A stretch of 64,000 bases of DNA from Hydrangea macrophylla (lineage: Eukaryota > Streptophyta > Magnoliopsida > Cornales > Hydrangeaceae), in the NCBI GenBank assembly GCA_033977485.1, contig CM066983.1:61065010-61129009 (forward strand). The letters are read 5' to 3'. The notes below the pieces were generated by a model. That model ran no database searches and had not been told where the DNA came from. It was given only the letters and a program-made list of their open reading frames with translations. The translations under genes were made by a program, and so were the position numbers. Every line of letters starts with the position of its first letter. Positions within the stretch are counted from its first letter, which is position 1. Positions 11,382 through 23,485 of this stretch are shown here, in pieces.

Positions 11382-11592
11382 ATAAGTTTAGAGCCTTGGG
11401 AACGAGTGACGTTATATTTGTTGAGTGACGTCGAGTGGAGCGTGTAATTATGAAGATAATTGTTATCATTATAGAAATGCTTCATGTGTTAGCATTTATT
11501 GATTGTGATGAACTGTGCACATATATCTATATTGTGGCATAGCATGCATGGTCATTATGCATTAAACTCAACAGGGGAATATTTGAAACATT

Positions 11593-12645
11593 ATGGCAAA
11601 TCTGCCGAGAGAATCGTCACCGCATTCGCGGATGGACCAAATAGTGAATATGGTGGGAAATTTTATACAAGCAGTAAGTGAAAGAGAACAGATGAACGTT
11701 CAGCCTCCACAAGTGGAAATTCGTTATGTCAATACACTACCGGCACCACGACCTCAACACACAATCGTGGAACAGTTTCATAAGCAGAAACCGACCTTGT
11801 ATCATGGATAGGTTGACATAGACTTGGCCGATCATTGGATGATGGACATGGAAAGACATTTCCGTTAGGTAAAATGTACCGATGAGGAGAAAATTTTATG
11901 CACATCCGATACGTTGATGGGCGAAGCATTGGATTGGTGGAACAACGTACTTGAACAAGGGAAGCCGACCACGTGGGAAGCATTTAAAGAAGAATTCAAC
12001 AAACATTTTTTTCTGTAATCTGCTTGTACTCAGAAACGCCAAGAGTTTACAAGTCTGGTTCAGGGAGACATGACTGTGAGTGAGTATGTATCCCGTTATA
12101 ATGCCTTGTTACGATTTGGGAAAACTACTGTTCTGACTGATAGGGATAAAGCTCGTAAGTTTGAGGAAGGACTTAGGGAGAATATCCGTGGCCGTGTGGA
12201 TATGTTACAACACCCGACCATTTCTCTCGTTAAGGAAGGTGCTCGTATTGCTGAGAAAAGTGTCGATAGATATCGACAGGGACAACAAGGGAAGGGAGCA
12301 AATGACAGTCGGGGTAAGAGTCAAGGGAATGCGAGGAAACCGTTTACGCAAGGTTCGGGATCATATGTGAGTAGCCAAGGAGGGAGTATGTTTATGGGGG
12401 ACTCGAGACCATTGTGTCCAACATGTAACCTGCGACACAGAGGAACTTGCTACCAATTGAGCACCTGTTACTTTTGCAAGCAGTTAGGACACATATCCAG
12501 CAATTGTCCTTTGAATGCAAACTCGACCGCACCAAATACCTTTCCGAATACGAAGAGCTATAACCCAGAATTGAGAGGAAAATATTTTGAGTGTGGATAA
12601 CCGGGACACATAGCAAAGAACTGTCCGAGTAAGAGACAACCAGGA
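11593..12645 (+). pseudogene. gag of element A
   Basis: The frame starts at the ATG at 11593 and stays in register into pol. It has the Gag core with a tryptophan-rich helix (EALDWWNNVLEQG) and FKEEFNKHFF, then two zinc knuckles: one with CYFCKQLGHISSNC near 12460 and one interrupted near 12598. In-frame stops are at 11809, 11866, 12016 and 12598. Three replace codons before residues where a Gln would fit and the fourth sits within the second knuckle. No indel was needed to follow the frame. Confidence 0.85.
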
Positions 12646-15199
12646 ATGAGTACCGGGGCATCGAGTGTGCCAAGCGGATCAAGGGTAGAACCTCGAGTGG
12701 ATAAAGGGAAAGGAGTCGCGCAACAAGGACAATACTTCCAGCTCAGGCTGGGGAATACGGATGATACCGTCGTATCAGGTATTCTTCCTATTTGTTCGTA
12801 TCCTGCACGTATGCTTATGGATTCTGGTTCAATGCATTCATTCGTATCACGTGATTTTGTTAAGCATTTAACTGTTAAGTTAGAACCACTAGGATATGAC
12901 TTGTGTCTATCATTGCCTAGTAGTGAACCTCTAGTTACTTCTTCGATATTCAAGTCATGTGAGATCAAGATAGGTGATAAAGTCTTGAGCGTTGATTTGA
13001 TTCCGTTGACAGTGAATTACTTTGATGTTATCTTGGTTATGGATTGGTTGTCGGTTAATCAAGCCAGAATCGATTGTGAACAGAAACGGGTTAGTTTCTA
13101 CCCGTCAGGGCGAGAAGAGTTTACTTTTCAGGGTAAGGGAGTGATCGTACCGCCATACTTGATATCGGCGATTCAAGCAAGTAAGATGTTGAAGAAGGGT
13201 TGTTCGGGTTTCTTATGTTCAATTATCGACACGCGAGTTCTTGGACCACTAATAGAAGACATTTCAGTAGTTCGAGAATTTCCAGATGTTTTTACCGATG
13301 AGTTACCCGACGTATTGATTGAAAGAGAGCTTGAGTTTACAATAGAAGTAGTACCAGGGTCACAACCGGTATCCAAAGCATCGTACCGAATGGCACCGAT
13401 AGAGTTAAAAGAATTGAAGGTTCAGTTATAAGAAATACTTGAGAAGGGTTTTATCCGACCGAGTGTTTCACCGTGGGGAGCTCCAGTCTTGTTTGTGAAG
13501 AAGAATGATGGGACAATGCATATGTGCATCGACTACCGGGAATTGAACAAGTTGACCGTCAAGAACAAATATTCGTTGCCGCGAATAGACGATTTGTTTG
13601 ATCAGTTGCAAGGAGCGCAAGTATTTTCGAAGATTGACTTAAGATCCGGTTACCATCAGTTGAAAGTCAAAGAGGAAGATGTTGAGAAGACAGCTTTCAG
13701 GACTCGATATGGTCACTTTGAATTTTTGGTTATGCCATTTGGAGTGACTAATGCACCAGCTATTTTCATGGACTTGATGAACCGTGTCTTCAAGGATTAT
13801 TTAGATAAGTTCATTATCGTGTTCATAGATGACATCCTAATCTACTCCAAAAGCGTTGAAAATCACGTGCATCATTTACGACTAGCTTAACCACGATTGC
13901 GTGAAAAGAGATTATTTGGTAAATTAAAGAACTGTGAGTTTTGGTTGACCGAGATAGCTTTCCTTGGACATATAGTGTCGACAAAGGGAATTTCTGTAGA
14001 CCCTCAGAAGATAGAAGCAGTTACCAACTGGGTAAGACCAACGAATGTGACAAACATCAGAAGTTTCCTAGGATTAGCTGGGTATTATCAGAGATTTGTA
14101 AAAGACTTTTCGCGTATAACAATGGCGATGACACAGTTAATGAGGAAAGATATTGTTTTTGTTTGGAGTCTAGAATGCGAAGAAAGTTTCCAAGAGTTGA
14201 AAAGCCGACTAGTGAAAGCACCAATATTAGCCGTTCCGTCAGGGACCGAAGGATTTATTATTTACAGTGATGCTTCATATAGAGGTTTAGGTTGCGTTCT
14301 TATGCAAGGTGATAAAGTCATTGCGTATGCATCGAGACAATTTAGACCGCACGAGAAGAATTATCCAACACATGATCTAGAATTGGCCACCGTGATTTTT
14401 GCATTAAAGATTTGGCATCATTATCTATATGGGGAGAAATGTGAGATAGACACGGATCATAAGAGTTTGAAGTACTTGTTTACACAACGAGATTTAAACA
14501 TGAGGCAAAGGAGATGGTTAGAGTTGATGAAGGACTATGACTTGTCAATTCAGTATCATCCGGGTAAGGCGAATGTCGTCGCCGATGCTTTTAGTCGTAA
14601 AGTACCAACCAACACCGCATTAGATTTGACTTCTCAGAAAGAACTGATACGAGATATAGAGAATTTGGAGCTTGAAGTGATACCGAGGATTGAAAGTGGC
14701 TTGATGTCGACGATGGTGGGACAACCACTCTTGATTCACGAGATTGTAGAGAAACAACTTCAAGATGTGGCTTTGAAGAAGATTTGTGATGAGATTCTGA
14801 GGGGCAAACAACCGGGATTTACTTTTGAGAATGATGTTTTGAGATTGAGGGGTAGAATTTGTGTGCCTAACAAGAAGGAGTTGAAACGGAACATTCTAGA
14901 AGAAGCACACAATACGAAGTACACCGTTCATCCGGGAAGCACCAAGATGTATAGAGATTTGAGACATGTTTATTGGTGGCCAGGAATGAAGAGAGAAATA
15001 GCACGTTATGTTTCGCGTTGTACTAGTTGTCAACAAGTAAAGGCCGAACGCCAAGTACCCTCGGGATTGTTACAACCGTTACCGATAGCTGAGTGGAAAT
15101 GGGAGCACATAACAATGGATTTTGTTAGTGGGTTTCCGAGATCGAAGAGATCGAACACTATTATTTGGGTGATCGTTGATCGTTTGATGAAATCCCCGC
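12646..15199 (+). pseudogene. pol of element A: protease, RT, RNase H, truncated integrase
   Basis: Same frame as gag, broken by TAA at 13429 and 13888 only. Protease has MLMDSGSMHSFVS near 12810. Reverse transcriptase spans about 13450-13900 with [10 protein letters not shown] and the catalytic motif FIDD near 13827. RNase H has [10 protein letters not shown] near 14265 and a second acidic site in TDHKSLKY. The integrase zinc-binding region is at about 14900-15030 and the first catalytic Asp in TMDFV near 15117. Pol then ends abruptly: the codons after VIVDRLMKS run into LTR sequence, so the other integrase residues and any chromodomain are deleted. Confidence 0.9.
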
Positions 15200-15203
15200 A
15201 CTG
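15195..15203 (+). other. Deletion junction between integrase and 3' LTR
   Basis: Sequence left of about 15199 is integrase; from 15200 it matches the 5' LTR from 9400 on. About 141 bp of the 3' LTR, the polypurine tract and the end of pol are missing. A short word related to ACTGTGG could have mediated the join. Confidence 0.85.
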
Positions 15204-17196
15204 TGGTGATTGAGGATTTGTTGTTGCGACGTCTCTCCGATTGTGAGATGGTTATTGTGGAGCACTTTAAATGTTTATCTGGAAATAAATGTTTACCTGT
15301 GTATTTCAATATCTGTATTATTTTCTGTTTTAGAATTTATATCTGTTGTTAGTTTTAGTATCCTGGTGAGAACGAATTAACACGCTATTAATTTGGGAGG
15401 CTAATTAGCAACTTCGGAAACGTCATGTAGAAATTCGCGTTTTAGCGACCAAACAAAACTTAGTCGAAAACTTTTATAATTTTCAGGTTTCGCTTATAAA
15501 GCTATGAATAAGCTGTATAGAAAGTTTCAGAGACTGATTAGGAGTTTTGAAAACTCGTGGGGAGGTAAACGTAATTCCCGAGAGGTTTGCCTATATATAG
15601 ATAGAGATGAATGAGATATTTTACAAAGCTTACAACCTAAGTTTCCAAAAAGAGGCCAAGGGAGATTTTGTTGCTTCGAGCTTTGCGACGCCAAACGACG
15701 ACCTTCTGTCAGTTTGTCTTCTCCCAGATTTCATATTTGAGCTCCTCGAGGTAAGAGCTTTGTTTTGATATATGTTAGGACTTGTTTGGCCAAGTTTTCC
15801 AAAAAGTTGTTTCCTAAAATTTTTCATAACAGTTGATAAATGGAATTTTGATCCATAGGAATTATACTAGACGGACTTCTACACGTTCTTTGTACATGGG
15901 TTTTCTTTGAATCGAAGTTTAAGAGCGTAAATCGGAGGTGAGTGATTCAACTATGTTTTTGGAATGGTTTCTTGACATGTATTCATGTTATGTTTGAATA
16001 GCATGTATTAATACGTAGAGATATCTTGTGTTGTTCATATTGGGCATTTATATTGATATGTAGGCCCAATAGCACGATGAAATATTTTGATTACCGCGAG
16101 CATGGTGATATGTATTTGAGCATGTTAAGTTGCTTATTTGGGTCAGAAGGAGCAAGTGGTCACCGTGCCATTTTGTGGAGCCGATATAGGCATTAAGGTT
16201 GCACGATTGAAGAGAAGAATCGTGGGTCTTACCCTTTCGCGTGGACATATTGGTGAGGAGTCGCGGATTGGGAGTATGGACGGGCACGTGAGTCTCCCGC
16301 GACTAGTATGAATTGTAGTGATGTGAATGCGGACATGTTTATCATTCATGTGCATATGTTGTTTTATTCACTAAGCGTTAGCTTAAACAAATTGAATATG
16401 TGTGGTTATTCAAATAACCATTTCAGGTGTAAATGCTGGCGAGGAATCGCAGAAGTGAGCATGTGGGTTGGTAGTTCTTTTAGAAGGCAACTTGAACGTT
16501 AATCTTGTAGTTTTGGGACGATAGGAATGTTGTAATAAGAATTCTTATGGTTTTTATTTATGTTTAACTTGGTATGTTAGAACGAATCTAAAATGTTGTA
16601 ATAGTTAGTAACATGTTGTAACTGTGCTTCGGTAATATGTTAATACAGTTAAGATTGCTTTGGAGTACTTTTGGAAGTGTGTGTTTGATCCCCGTTTGAA
16701 TTTAAAAAGCTTTTAAATTTGATTTCTGCAGATTTTGGGCTGCTGTCAGGGGAGCAGTCCACTGATCCAGTGTTCAGTCGACTGAACCCTTGTGCCTGCT
16801 AGCTACTGCTTTCTATTATGGCAAAAGCAGTCGACTAGGTCCTACCTCAGTCGACTGGACCTCTGTAGGTTATGTGTTCATTTTGGTTCTGCTTACTTCA
16901 GTCGACCGAAGGGGGGGGGGAGGGGGGATTCAGTCGACTGAAAGTTGGAGGCTCAGTCGACTGGACCCCAGTCTCAGTCGACTGAATGATCTGTTAAACT
17001 GTTTTGAAAACTCTCTGCTTTCTTCAGTCGATTGAGGTCCTGACCCAGTCGACTGAACCCCTAGTTTTGAAAATGTGTTTTGTTTTTCCGCTGCGTGTGT
17101 TCTTCATACTAAATTTTGGGAACGTTAATGAATTGGGTTAGCCTCGGTGGCGTACCACGGGCTCCGGTTCCGCTATTGTGGGACCGGGCTATGACA
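15200..17196 (+). repeat. 3' LTR of element A, 5'-truncated
   Basis: It is collinear with 9400-11364 of the 5' LTR, with scattered substitutions. It keeps the TATA box, the ten palindromes (16755-17060) and the terminal TATGACA. A G-run near 16910-16927 is expanded relative to the 5' LTR, typical of slippage. It ends directly before the right ATTGT target repeat. Confidence 0.9.
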
Positions 17197-17201
17197 ATTG
17201 T

Positions 17202-17477
17202 GAACGGGAAAAAGATAATTTTTGATCATCGGTTCACGGGAACTTTTGTTAAGGGAGTGAGATTACACTACCACCTTATTTGAATTTGGCTATCCGAGCG
17301 TGTAAGTTATTGAGAAAGGGATGTCAAGGATTTCTATGTTCGGTAATTTGACACTTTGACGACTAAACTGAAAATAGAAGACATTCCTATAGTACGAGAG
17401 TATCCAGATGTGTTTCCTGACAACTTACCAGACGTTCTTATTGAGAGAAAGATTGAGTTCATTGATCTCGTTAGAAT
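17202..17477 (+). pseudogene. Element B, right part: protease/RT linker fossil
   Basis: This continues the element B reading interrupted at 9258. It contains an IVREYPDVFPDNLPDVLIER motif, the conserved start of the Ty3 reverse transcriptase region, and parallels element A at 13267-13345. It breaks off near 17477 where the Athila-like LTR begins, so the rest of pol is lost. Confidence 0.75.
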
Positions 17478-18565
17478 GAAGATAAAAAGTATGCTCTTCT
17501 TATTAGGATTTACAGTGTGGAAGTAGAGGTTGAACCCACAAGGACTGCAATTACTTCAATTCTTTATATCATAAAACCTAAATCTAATAAGTTATAGAAA
17601 ACATAAGTTTAATTGATTTAATAATTCTACTACTATTAAGGACTAAACTATGAATGCAAGAAAATAAAACTAAGTAGATGAATGCAATATTTAAGGTATG
17701 TTTAAAATATGTGAATGGGATCTAGAGTTACAAATCCACCACTAGCCTGGGTTCTATACTTTCTACTCTAGGGTGTACGATTAGGTAGTTAAGATAAACC
17801 GCAGCAAGAATCCCGATAATATCGGTCAGAAGATATTACTAGTTCGATCTAAGCATAACTCATCTTTGGTTGGCATGGATTGTCTACCTAAACTGGGGTG
17901 GAGCACAATCCATTTTCCGTAGGCATGAATTATAAAAGATATAATCATCATAATCATATAAGCACCATTGTATGTAAATACTCTTATCAATCACAGAAAT
18001 CAAAGATTCTTGAGTTCATTATAATCCTCGAAACATAAAATCAACTATCCAATACATAAATTCCCTAAAGAAAAAAAGCAAAGAAATCCCCTTACATGGA
18101 TAGGGTTTCGTTGAAACCCTAGATTAGATGTTTAGTTGAACATGGTTGATAAAAGCATGGAATTGGAGACGATGGTTGCCATTATAAACCTCAAGCTATA
18201 TCTTCTCTTTTTCTTGCCTTGATCTCCTAAGTTGGCTGCAAAGCTGTATGCTAAGATGTATAACCCTAAACTGCTACGCTCTTTATACATATTAGCCTTC
18301 CAGCAACAGATGACTTTCATTCTGGATGCGTTTTCATAATTCTAATCACATCGGACTCTTTGAATCAGTGAAATACGCAAAGGGGTCGCATGAGCAATTT
18401 TTTCTGCTTTGTTTTCGTACCCAAATAGCCTGGAACTCCTGCTTTCTTCTAAAACCTGACAAAAAGATAGCAGAAAATAAAGTAAAAGCACAATAAAATA
18501 GAGTACTAAGTGCTAACAACTGCAAATACAAGGCTATAACTAGGAATAGTTCATTCCCGATCGCA
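17477..18565 (-). repeat. 3' LTR of an Athila-like element (minus strand)
   Basis: Read on the minus strand, a conserved pre-LTR block (CTCGAGGACTAGCAAAG, then GTTCAGGGG) is followed by the LTR start TGCGATCGGG. The LTR holds a GTATAAAG TATA-like word near 18290 and a CTAGGGTTTC word near 18115. Its far end contains CAGTCCTTGTGGGTTCAACC, resembling the U5 end of Athila-type LTRs as I know them. The left boundary is uncertain by about 15 bases. Confidence 0.55.
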
Positions 18566-20273
18566 CCCCTGAACCTACACTTTGCTAGTCCTCGAGCGAA
18601 AAGAAATACAAAATAACAACTCAATTACTAATGAAAATCCTACTCTATTGTCGCATGGATCGCGATTGCATTTAGCATAAATAACAAGCCTTTTAAACCC
18701 CTAGGTGTCCCTAGTAGGATGAGTGAAGTCTCGTGACGTTTCTCATCTCGTAAGATACTCACAACCATTTTATTAGCATGTGAAAAGAAACCTTATTTAA
18801 GAAATGACTCAACATTCAACGCCCCTTATGATAAACGAAATCTCAAATAGAACCTTCACTCACCAAGGGTATCATAAACAAACGTCCACCAGAATCATGA
18901 AAACAATCTCAAGAATGTGTATCAAAGGAATCAAAAAGACATATCAAAAAAATGTGCACTCTTTTCAAAATAAATAACTTTCGCATATAACCCAAAACAA
19001 CATATGACATGAAAGGATAATAGTCTCATGAAAGGATATCGAATGTCAATTAAATAGCATTACTACCACGTCCATTCTCTCTTTTTATTGTTTTCAATTC
19101 CAAACAGTGATTTTTGAGGATCAACTAGGACTTTAATTAAGGACAAAATGTTGGTTGAGGGTTAAGGCTAAGAAAAGAACGGTAAACGAATTCAAAGAAA
19201 TTCGAGAAAGGGGATAAGCGGTTGCAGATCGAGTTCAATGCAAGGGCTTTTATTATTTCAATGACACTTATTTTTCTTTCATTTTTGCACTACATATATA
19301 TTTTCTTCTTTTTTTTTTTTTTACTTTTCTTCCTCTTTTTTTAATGATATTTTTCTTTCATTACATTCTTAACTGCTACTTTCTTTTTTTTTTTTTAATT
19401 GAATCCACTCTTTCCTTTTATGGATCTACTAACTACTATAGCCCCATTTTCTCTTGGACGACCATTTGCATACCAATCTTGGACTTGGGTCAGGAGAATT
19501 TAAATATTGGTGAACTCCATGTTGGAGTGGGTAAGGAAATTGGCGAACAAAAGAAAAAGGCTTATTTTAAGGCTCAAGGAGACTAACTAGGTATATACTA
19601 TATACAGTTAAGTAAGTCAAAGGACAAAATGGTTTAAAAAGAAAAAGAGCCCAGAATCATCTCCCAGTGCCACATAGTTCTTTAAGGTTAACTAAATCAA
19701 GAGAATAATTATCTTTATGTTTTATTAAACATGGCCAAAACAATATCAACCTGATTAACGATCAAGCAAGGATAATGAGACTAATGCAATGAGTTAATGC
19801 GCTACGTCAAGGAAATTCAACAAACATATAATGTTTGTAACCCTTGAAAGAACAGAAAGGCTCAAAGCTTACCGGGTTTAGCCTCCACAATGGTGCTATC
19901 CAGAAATTCCAATCGTATTATAGTTCACATCAAACATACATCCAATTGATTACGTGCAATGCAATAAGAAAGTATACAAGTTAAAGATATGAAACCACGA
20001 TTCCAACGATTCATGACTTTAACAACATACCTTCATGATTATAGTCGATATCAAATTATGAACTCCCAAAATCTCTGTTTCAAAAGGAATCATGTCAATC
20101 GATGAAGATATTAAACGTTAGAACATCATTACACTTCTAAATCTTTTTAAACAATCATTAAATTTTTCAAATTTCAACTTTTTCGAAACAAGTAAGAAAT
20201 AACTACTAAAAGAAACAGTAATAAAAAGGAAAAAGAATCCATAAACTCCCCCAAACCATATCATTGCATGTCC
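18566..20273 (-). other. 3' non-coding part of the Athila-like element
   Basis: No convincing gene on either strand. The region is AT-rich with T-runs at about 19308-19322 and 19384-19396. The minus-strand word GGTTTGGGGGAG near 20255 marks the end of the coding part, as often seen after the extra ORF of Athila-like elements. Confidence 0.4.
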
Positions 20274-21091
20274 CTATACAGGTGGGAACATGATAATGAT
20301 AAGAATAAACTCCACGGAAAAGACCACTAGAACGTCCACTCCTTTGTAAGCATCTGCCGATGGCGATAGTAGGGTATCACATCTATAGGAATCAAACAGT
20401 GCCCAGTCATGATGCTCGGTAGGATCAAAGGGTGTCAGCTGTATCTCCCCGTCTTCCTCATCCTTCTTGGTCTCCGATGCTAAGTACACCTCATCATCTT
20501 TCGATCCGTTATATGGTGCAAAAATAGAGGCTATATCCTCCGAGGACCAGTCGGGGTGCCTAGGACACTGTTTCACGATGTCCGGAACATAAGCCAACAA
20601 ATCCCTATATGGATATGTGACCTCAGGTGATGCGGCAACAGTCTCAGTGGTTCACAAGAAGAGGTATCACCTAGACTCTGTATATCGTCCTCATTATCAT
20701 CATTATCGGCTTAAGAATCGGTCAAGTCGGAAGAAGATAAGGACTCTGAGGATGTCAAGGGTATACCATAAGGACAATCAATAAGTGTGGGGTCCTCACC
20801 AAACAAACTATCATCATCGTCCGATGAATCAGAACCAATAGGGATAGGGATGCGAGGACGACAACGGTGCCAAGAAAATAGGTCACAACCGACACGGATG
20901 ACTGGACCAACGGGCTTAGCTTTAGGTACAATAGGTCTAGGTGAGTGGTCATTTGTGGATTCACTTTGATCAGAGTGGTGATTAGACTCACTAGATTGCC
21001 TATCTGGGGAAGAGGGTGGAGAGATTGGGTGGTCCATACTAGTGGGGTTAGAATGACGATTAGAAGACCAAAGTAATGCTTTATGGATCAT
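20274..21091 (-). pseudogene. Acidic, serine-rich ORF remnant, family not recognised
   Basis: Two minus-strand blocks in different frames: 21091-20711 (Ser/Pro-rich, with SDSSDDDDS) and 20600-20274 (about 108 residues, with CPRHPDWSSEDI). They lie downstream, on the minus strand, of the Athila-like fossil and upstream of its LTR, so they may be parts of one decayed extra or envelope-position ORF. No membrane segment typical of an envelope protein is evident. The function is unknown. Confidence 0.35.
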
Positions 21092-21714
21092 GAACTACGA
21101 ACCTGAAATAAAATTAACCACAAACTACAAATCTATTTGTTATTGTTATTAAACATAAAACAAAAAGTATCATTGTTGGTTAATGAAGACATGCATTGGT
21201 GTAAAGTAAAGTACTTGAAGCGATGTGAACAACAAAACGATATCATTCTAGTTTCAACAGAAAAGTGGGCAGTACCTCCCCTAAACCTGAGTTTAGTGAC
21301 TTCCTTTATGATGCAATGGGGATGTGAGTTGTGCTTGTAATTAACAAGAATGTCTATGTGAAACATTGCACTGATTAAGATGGTCGCTTCAATTGGCAAT
21401 GATAATAACCACTTAAATAACGATGCATGCACAATCATCAAGTAATAACGCTAAAATGTGCATTAATAAACCAAAGTAAAAAAGAAAAGAAAAAGTGCAG
21501 AAACAAAATAATAAGTATAGACCCAAAAGAAAATAAAAGTGCAGGAACGTAAACTAAACCGATCGTAGCTGATGACATCATCATCCTAGAACATAAAGAA
21601 AAAGTAAAAGCAACAAAAGCAAAAGAAAAGAATATACAGGCCAGTGTCTGAAAATGTCTAATACCCACCCTCAAAATACATAGAAAGATAAAAAGAAAAA
21701 TTCTACCATCAACT
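21092..21714. other. Spacer without recognisable gene
   Basis: AT-rich sequence with A-rich runs around 21475-21535 and 21590-21635. Short frames on both strands have biased composition and no family motif. Confidence 0.5.
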
Positions 21715-22470
21715 CCTACTATTCCTCCCCTCAAAAACTACCAACTCAATTCTGGAACCTCCCTCACCATCACCATCACTCTCATCATGCCCATCACCTC
21801 CATCAGTAGCCTCCTCATCCTCACCAGCTTCTATAGTAGCCTGTGGTGTATGTTGTGGAAAAGTAGACTAGTAGGCAGCATCTCCCTATGCTAGGACCTC
21901 CTCCAAATGTTGGGGGTGTGCTAGCTGGAAATAAAAGCACATGAAGGACTGAAGCAGGCGAGTCTAACCTCCAAAAGAACAGACGTCACCATATGTTGAA
22001 GTATAGGGCATATCCTCTGGTGGAGATGGATGCTGTGTTTGTCTTTCTCGACGTGCCTGTGCCTGATCCCTAGTCCTCATCACCTTATTCACTAATTGAT
22101 CGAGGCTTAACTTCCAGTCACTAGAAGAGAACTCCGAAATATGTCAGTCAATAGGCTCATCAAGGGGAATAGGAAAGGCTTTGGCTCTAAGAATTTCCAT
22201 AATAGTCCATGGGTAAGGCTATCGTAGGGTGGACTCGGTGGCGTGATAAATGGTGTGCCCAATAGAGCGAATGCCTACCATATTAATTAATCCACAATGA
22301 AACCAGACGTCGCAATAAATGGCATGGAGGGCATGGTGAATCTCTTTAGCTCTCTCCTGCTTATGTCCCAGAGGGTAAAGGTTCCTCTTGAACACATGAT
22401 CTGGAGTGGCATGTGTGATCATCGTATAGTAAGTCTTGAACTAGTGCGGCCGCAACACATGTCCCTACTA
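21715..22470 (-). pseudogene. Putative plant transposon protein domain of the Athila-like element
   Basis: The minus-strand reading contains ATPDHVFKRNLYPLGHKQERAKEIHHALHAIY split over its first part, then an EILRAKAFPIP segment, an SSDWKLSLDQLV helix, an RARRER-like basic stretch and an acidic Gly/Asp-rich tail. This pattern resembles the 'putative plant transposon protein' domain found near the 3' end of Athila-type elements; the family assignment is from memory. In-frame stops near 22219 and 22140 break it. Pol would lie to the right on this strand, but the sequence is cut at 22506 by another LTR. Confidence 0.5.
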
Positions 22471-22506
22471 ATATGTGTGAGTGGGTGTTGTTTAGTAAGG
22501 ACATTA

Positions 22507-23330
22507 TGTTGGGTTTGTTCCCTCAAACCATTATATTATGTATGAGACATTGGCATTTAATGTATGGATATCAGCTTTATATTTCATTGTGTATGTTTTT
22601 TTCATGAGATGATTGTTAATCCTTAAGTATCGTAGTAAGTAATTCGTGTATGTGTGAGATACATACAAGCGAGATACGAAATACTATTTAGAACTTGTCA
22701 CAGTGGATGATGAGACTGGATATCCATTAGGTATACACTGTAGCATGATTAACTACCATGATGGAGTGATGAATCTTAATTATTGGAGTATAACTCTTAG
22801 TTAATATGCTAGTGCTTATAGTGCATTGATGGACCTGAGTTTTCTTATTGACACTTAGATTGTCAACAGTCGATAGGAAATTATAACTTGTATAAGGTAC
22901 ATCTCAATCTTGAGACGATTATAAACACAGACCGTGGATATGGCTGCTTTGACTTACCAATCAATGAGGTCTTAAAGATCAACACCTTGGTATCTTGGGT
23001 ATGTCATGTTCATAGGGGTGTGAACATATATTGTCGAGATAGAATCTACGCTCTGATAAAGAGTAAGCATTCCCTTGAGAATGTCTCCAAGTTGATTATT
23101 GAGAACTGCAATCTTGTTAATAAGTAAGTATCAACGTGTTTGGTAATCATGAGAGGTGAATGGGACTCAAGGAATACAAGAAGTAATCATGATTTAGGTT
23201 GACAGAAACAATTTATCCGGCTACCTGGGTATGATTATGAATGCTAATGGGAGAGGGACATTAGTATACCATACAAGTTTAGTCATCGCTTCAGATATGC
23301 TCTTTTGCGTTGGAGTTCTATTATCATTTT
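22507..23330 (+). repeat. Second copia-family LTR, 5' part
   Basis: It starts TGTTGGGTTTGTTCCCTC and follows the U3 of the LTR at 3888 with clear but diverged identity to about 23326. The two then part: the first continues to its palindrome cluster, this one to CTATAAAAGC near 23331 and the palindrome AAGCAAAGCTTTGCTT. It may be a truncated copy or a solo LTR with a different promoter half extending to about 23480. No coding interior is attached. Confidence 0.75.
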
Positions 23331-23485
23331 TCTATAAAAGCAAAGCTTTGCTTCCTTATTTTTTCAGAAGCTACCGCATAAAAATTTCCCCTTACTCATT
23401 TCTTGGGCTCAGTTTGGCTAAACAAGGAAAAACCTTGGACTTTATTTAGTTTGTTTGATCAAAACAAACATAACCACCACCACCA

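Larger units (their letters stand above)
9259..17196 (+). mobile_element. Element A: Ty3 (probable chromovirus) retrotransposon inserted in element B
   Basis: It is bounded by ATTGT direct repeats at 9254-9258 and 17197-17201. It has a complete 5' LTR, a tRNA-Met-type primer site, a degraded gag-pol and a 5'-truncated 3' LTR. The left terminus reads TATAACACCC, one change from the TGTAACACCC start common in chromovirus LTRs. The chromodomain region would lie in the deleted 3' end of pol, so the lineage call is inferred from LTR ends, LTR length and Pol sequence. Confidence 0.9.

Noticed and set aside
20274..21091. Retroviral-type envelope gene in the Athila-like element
   Set aside because: No signal peptide, transmembrane span or Cys pattern supports an envelope protein; left as an unknown acidic ORF.
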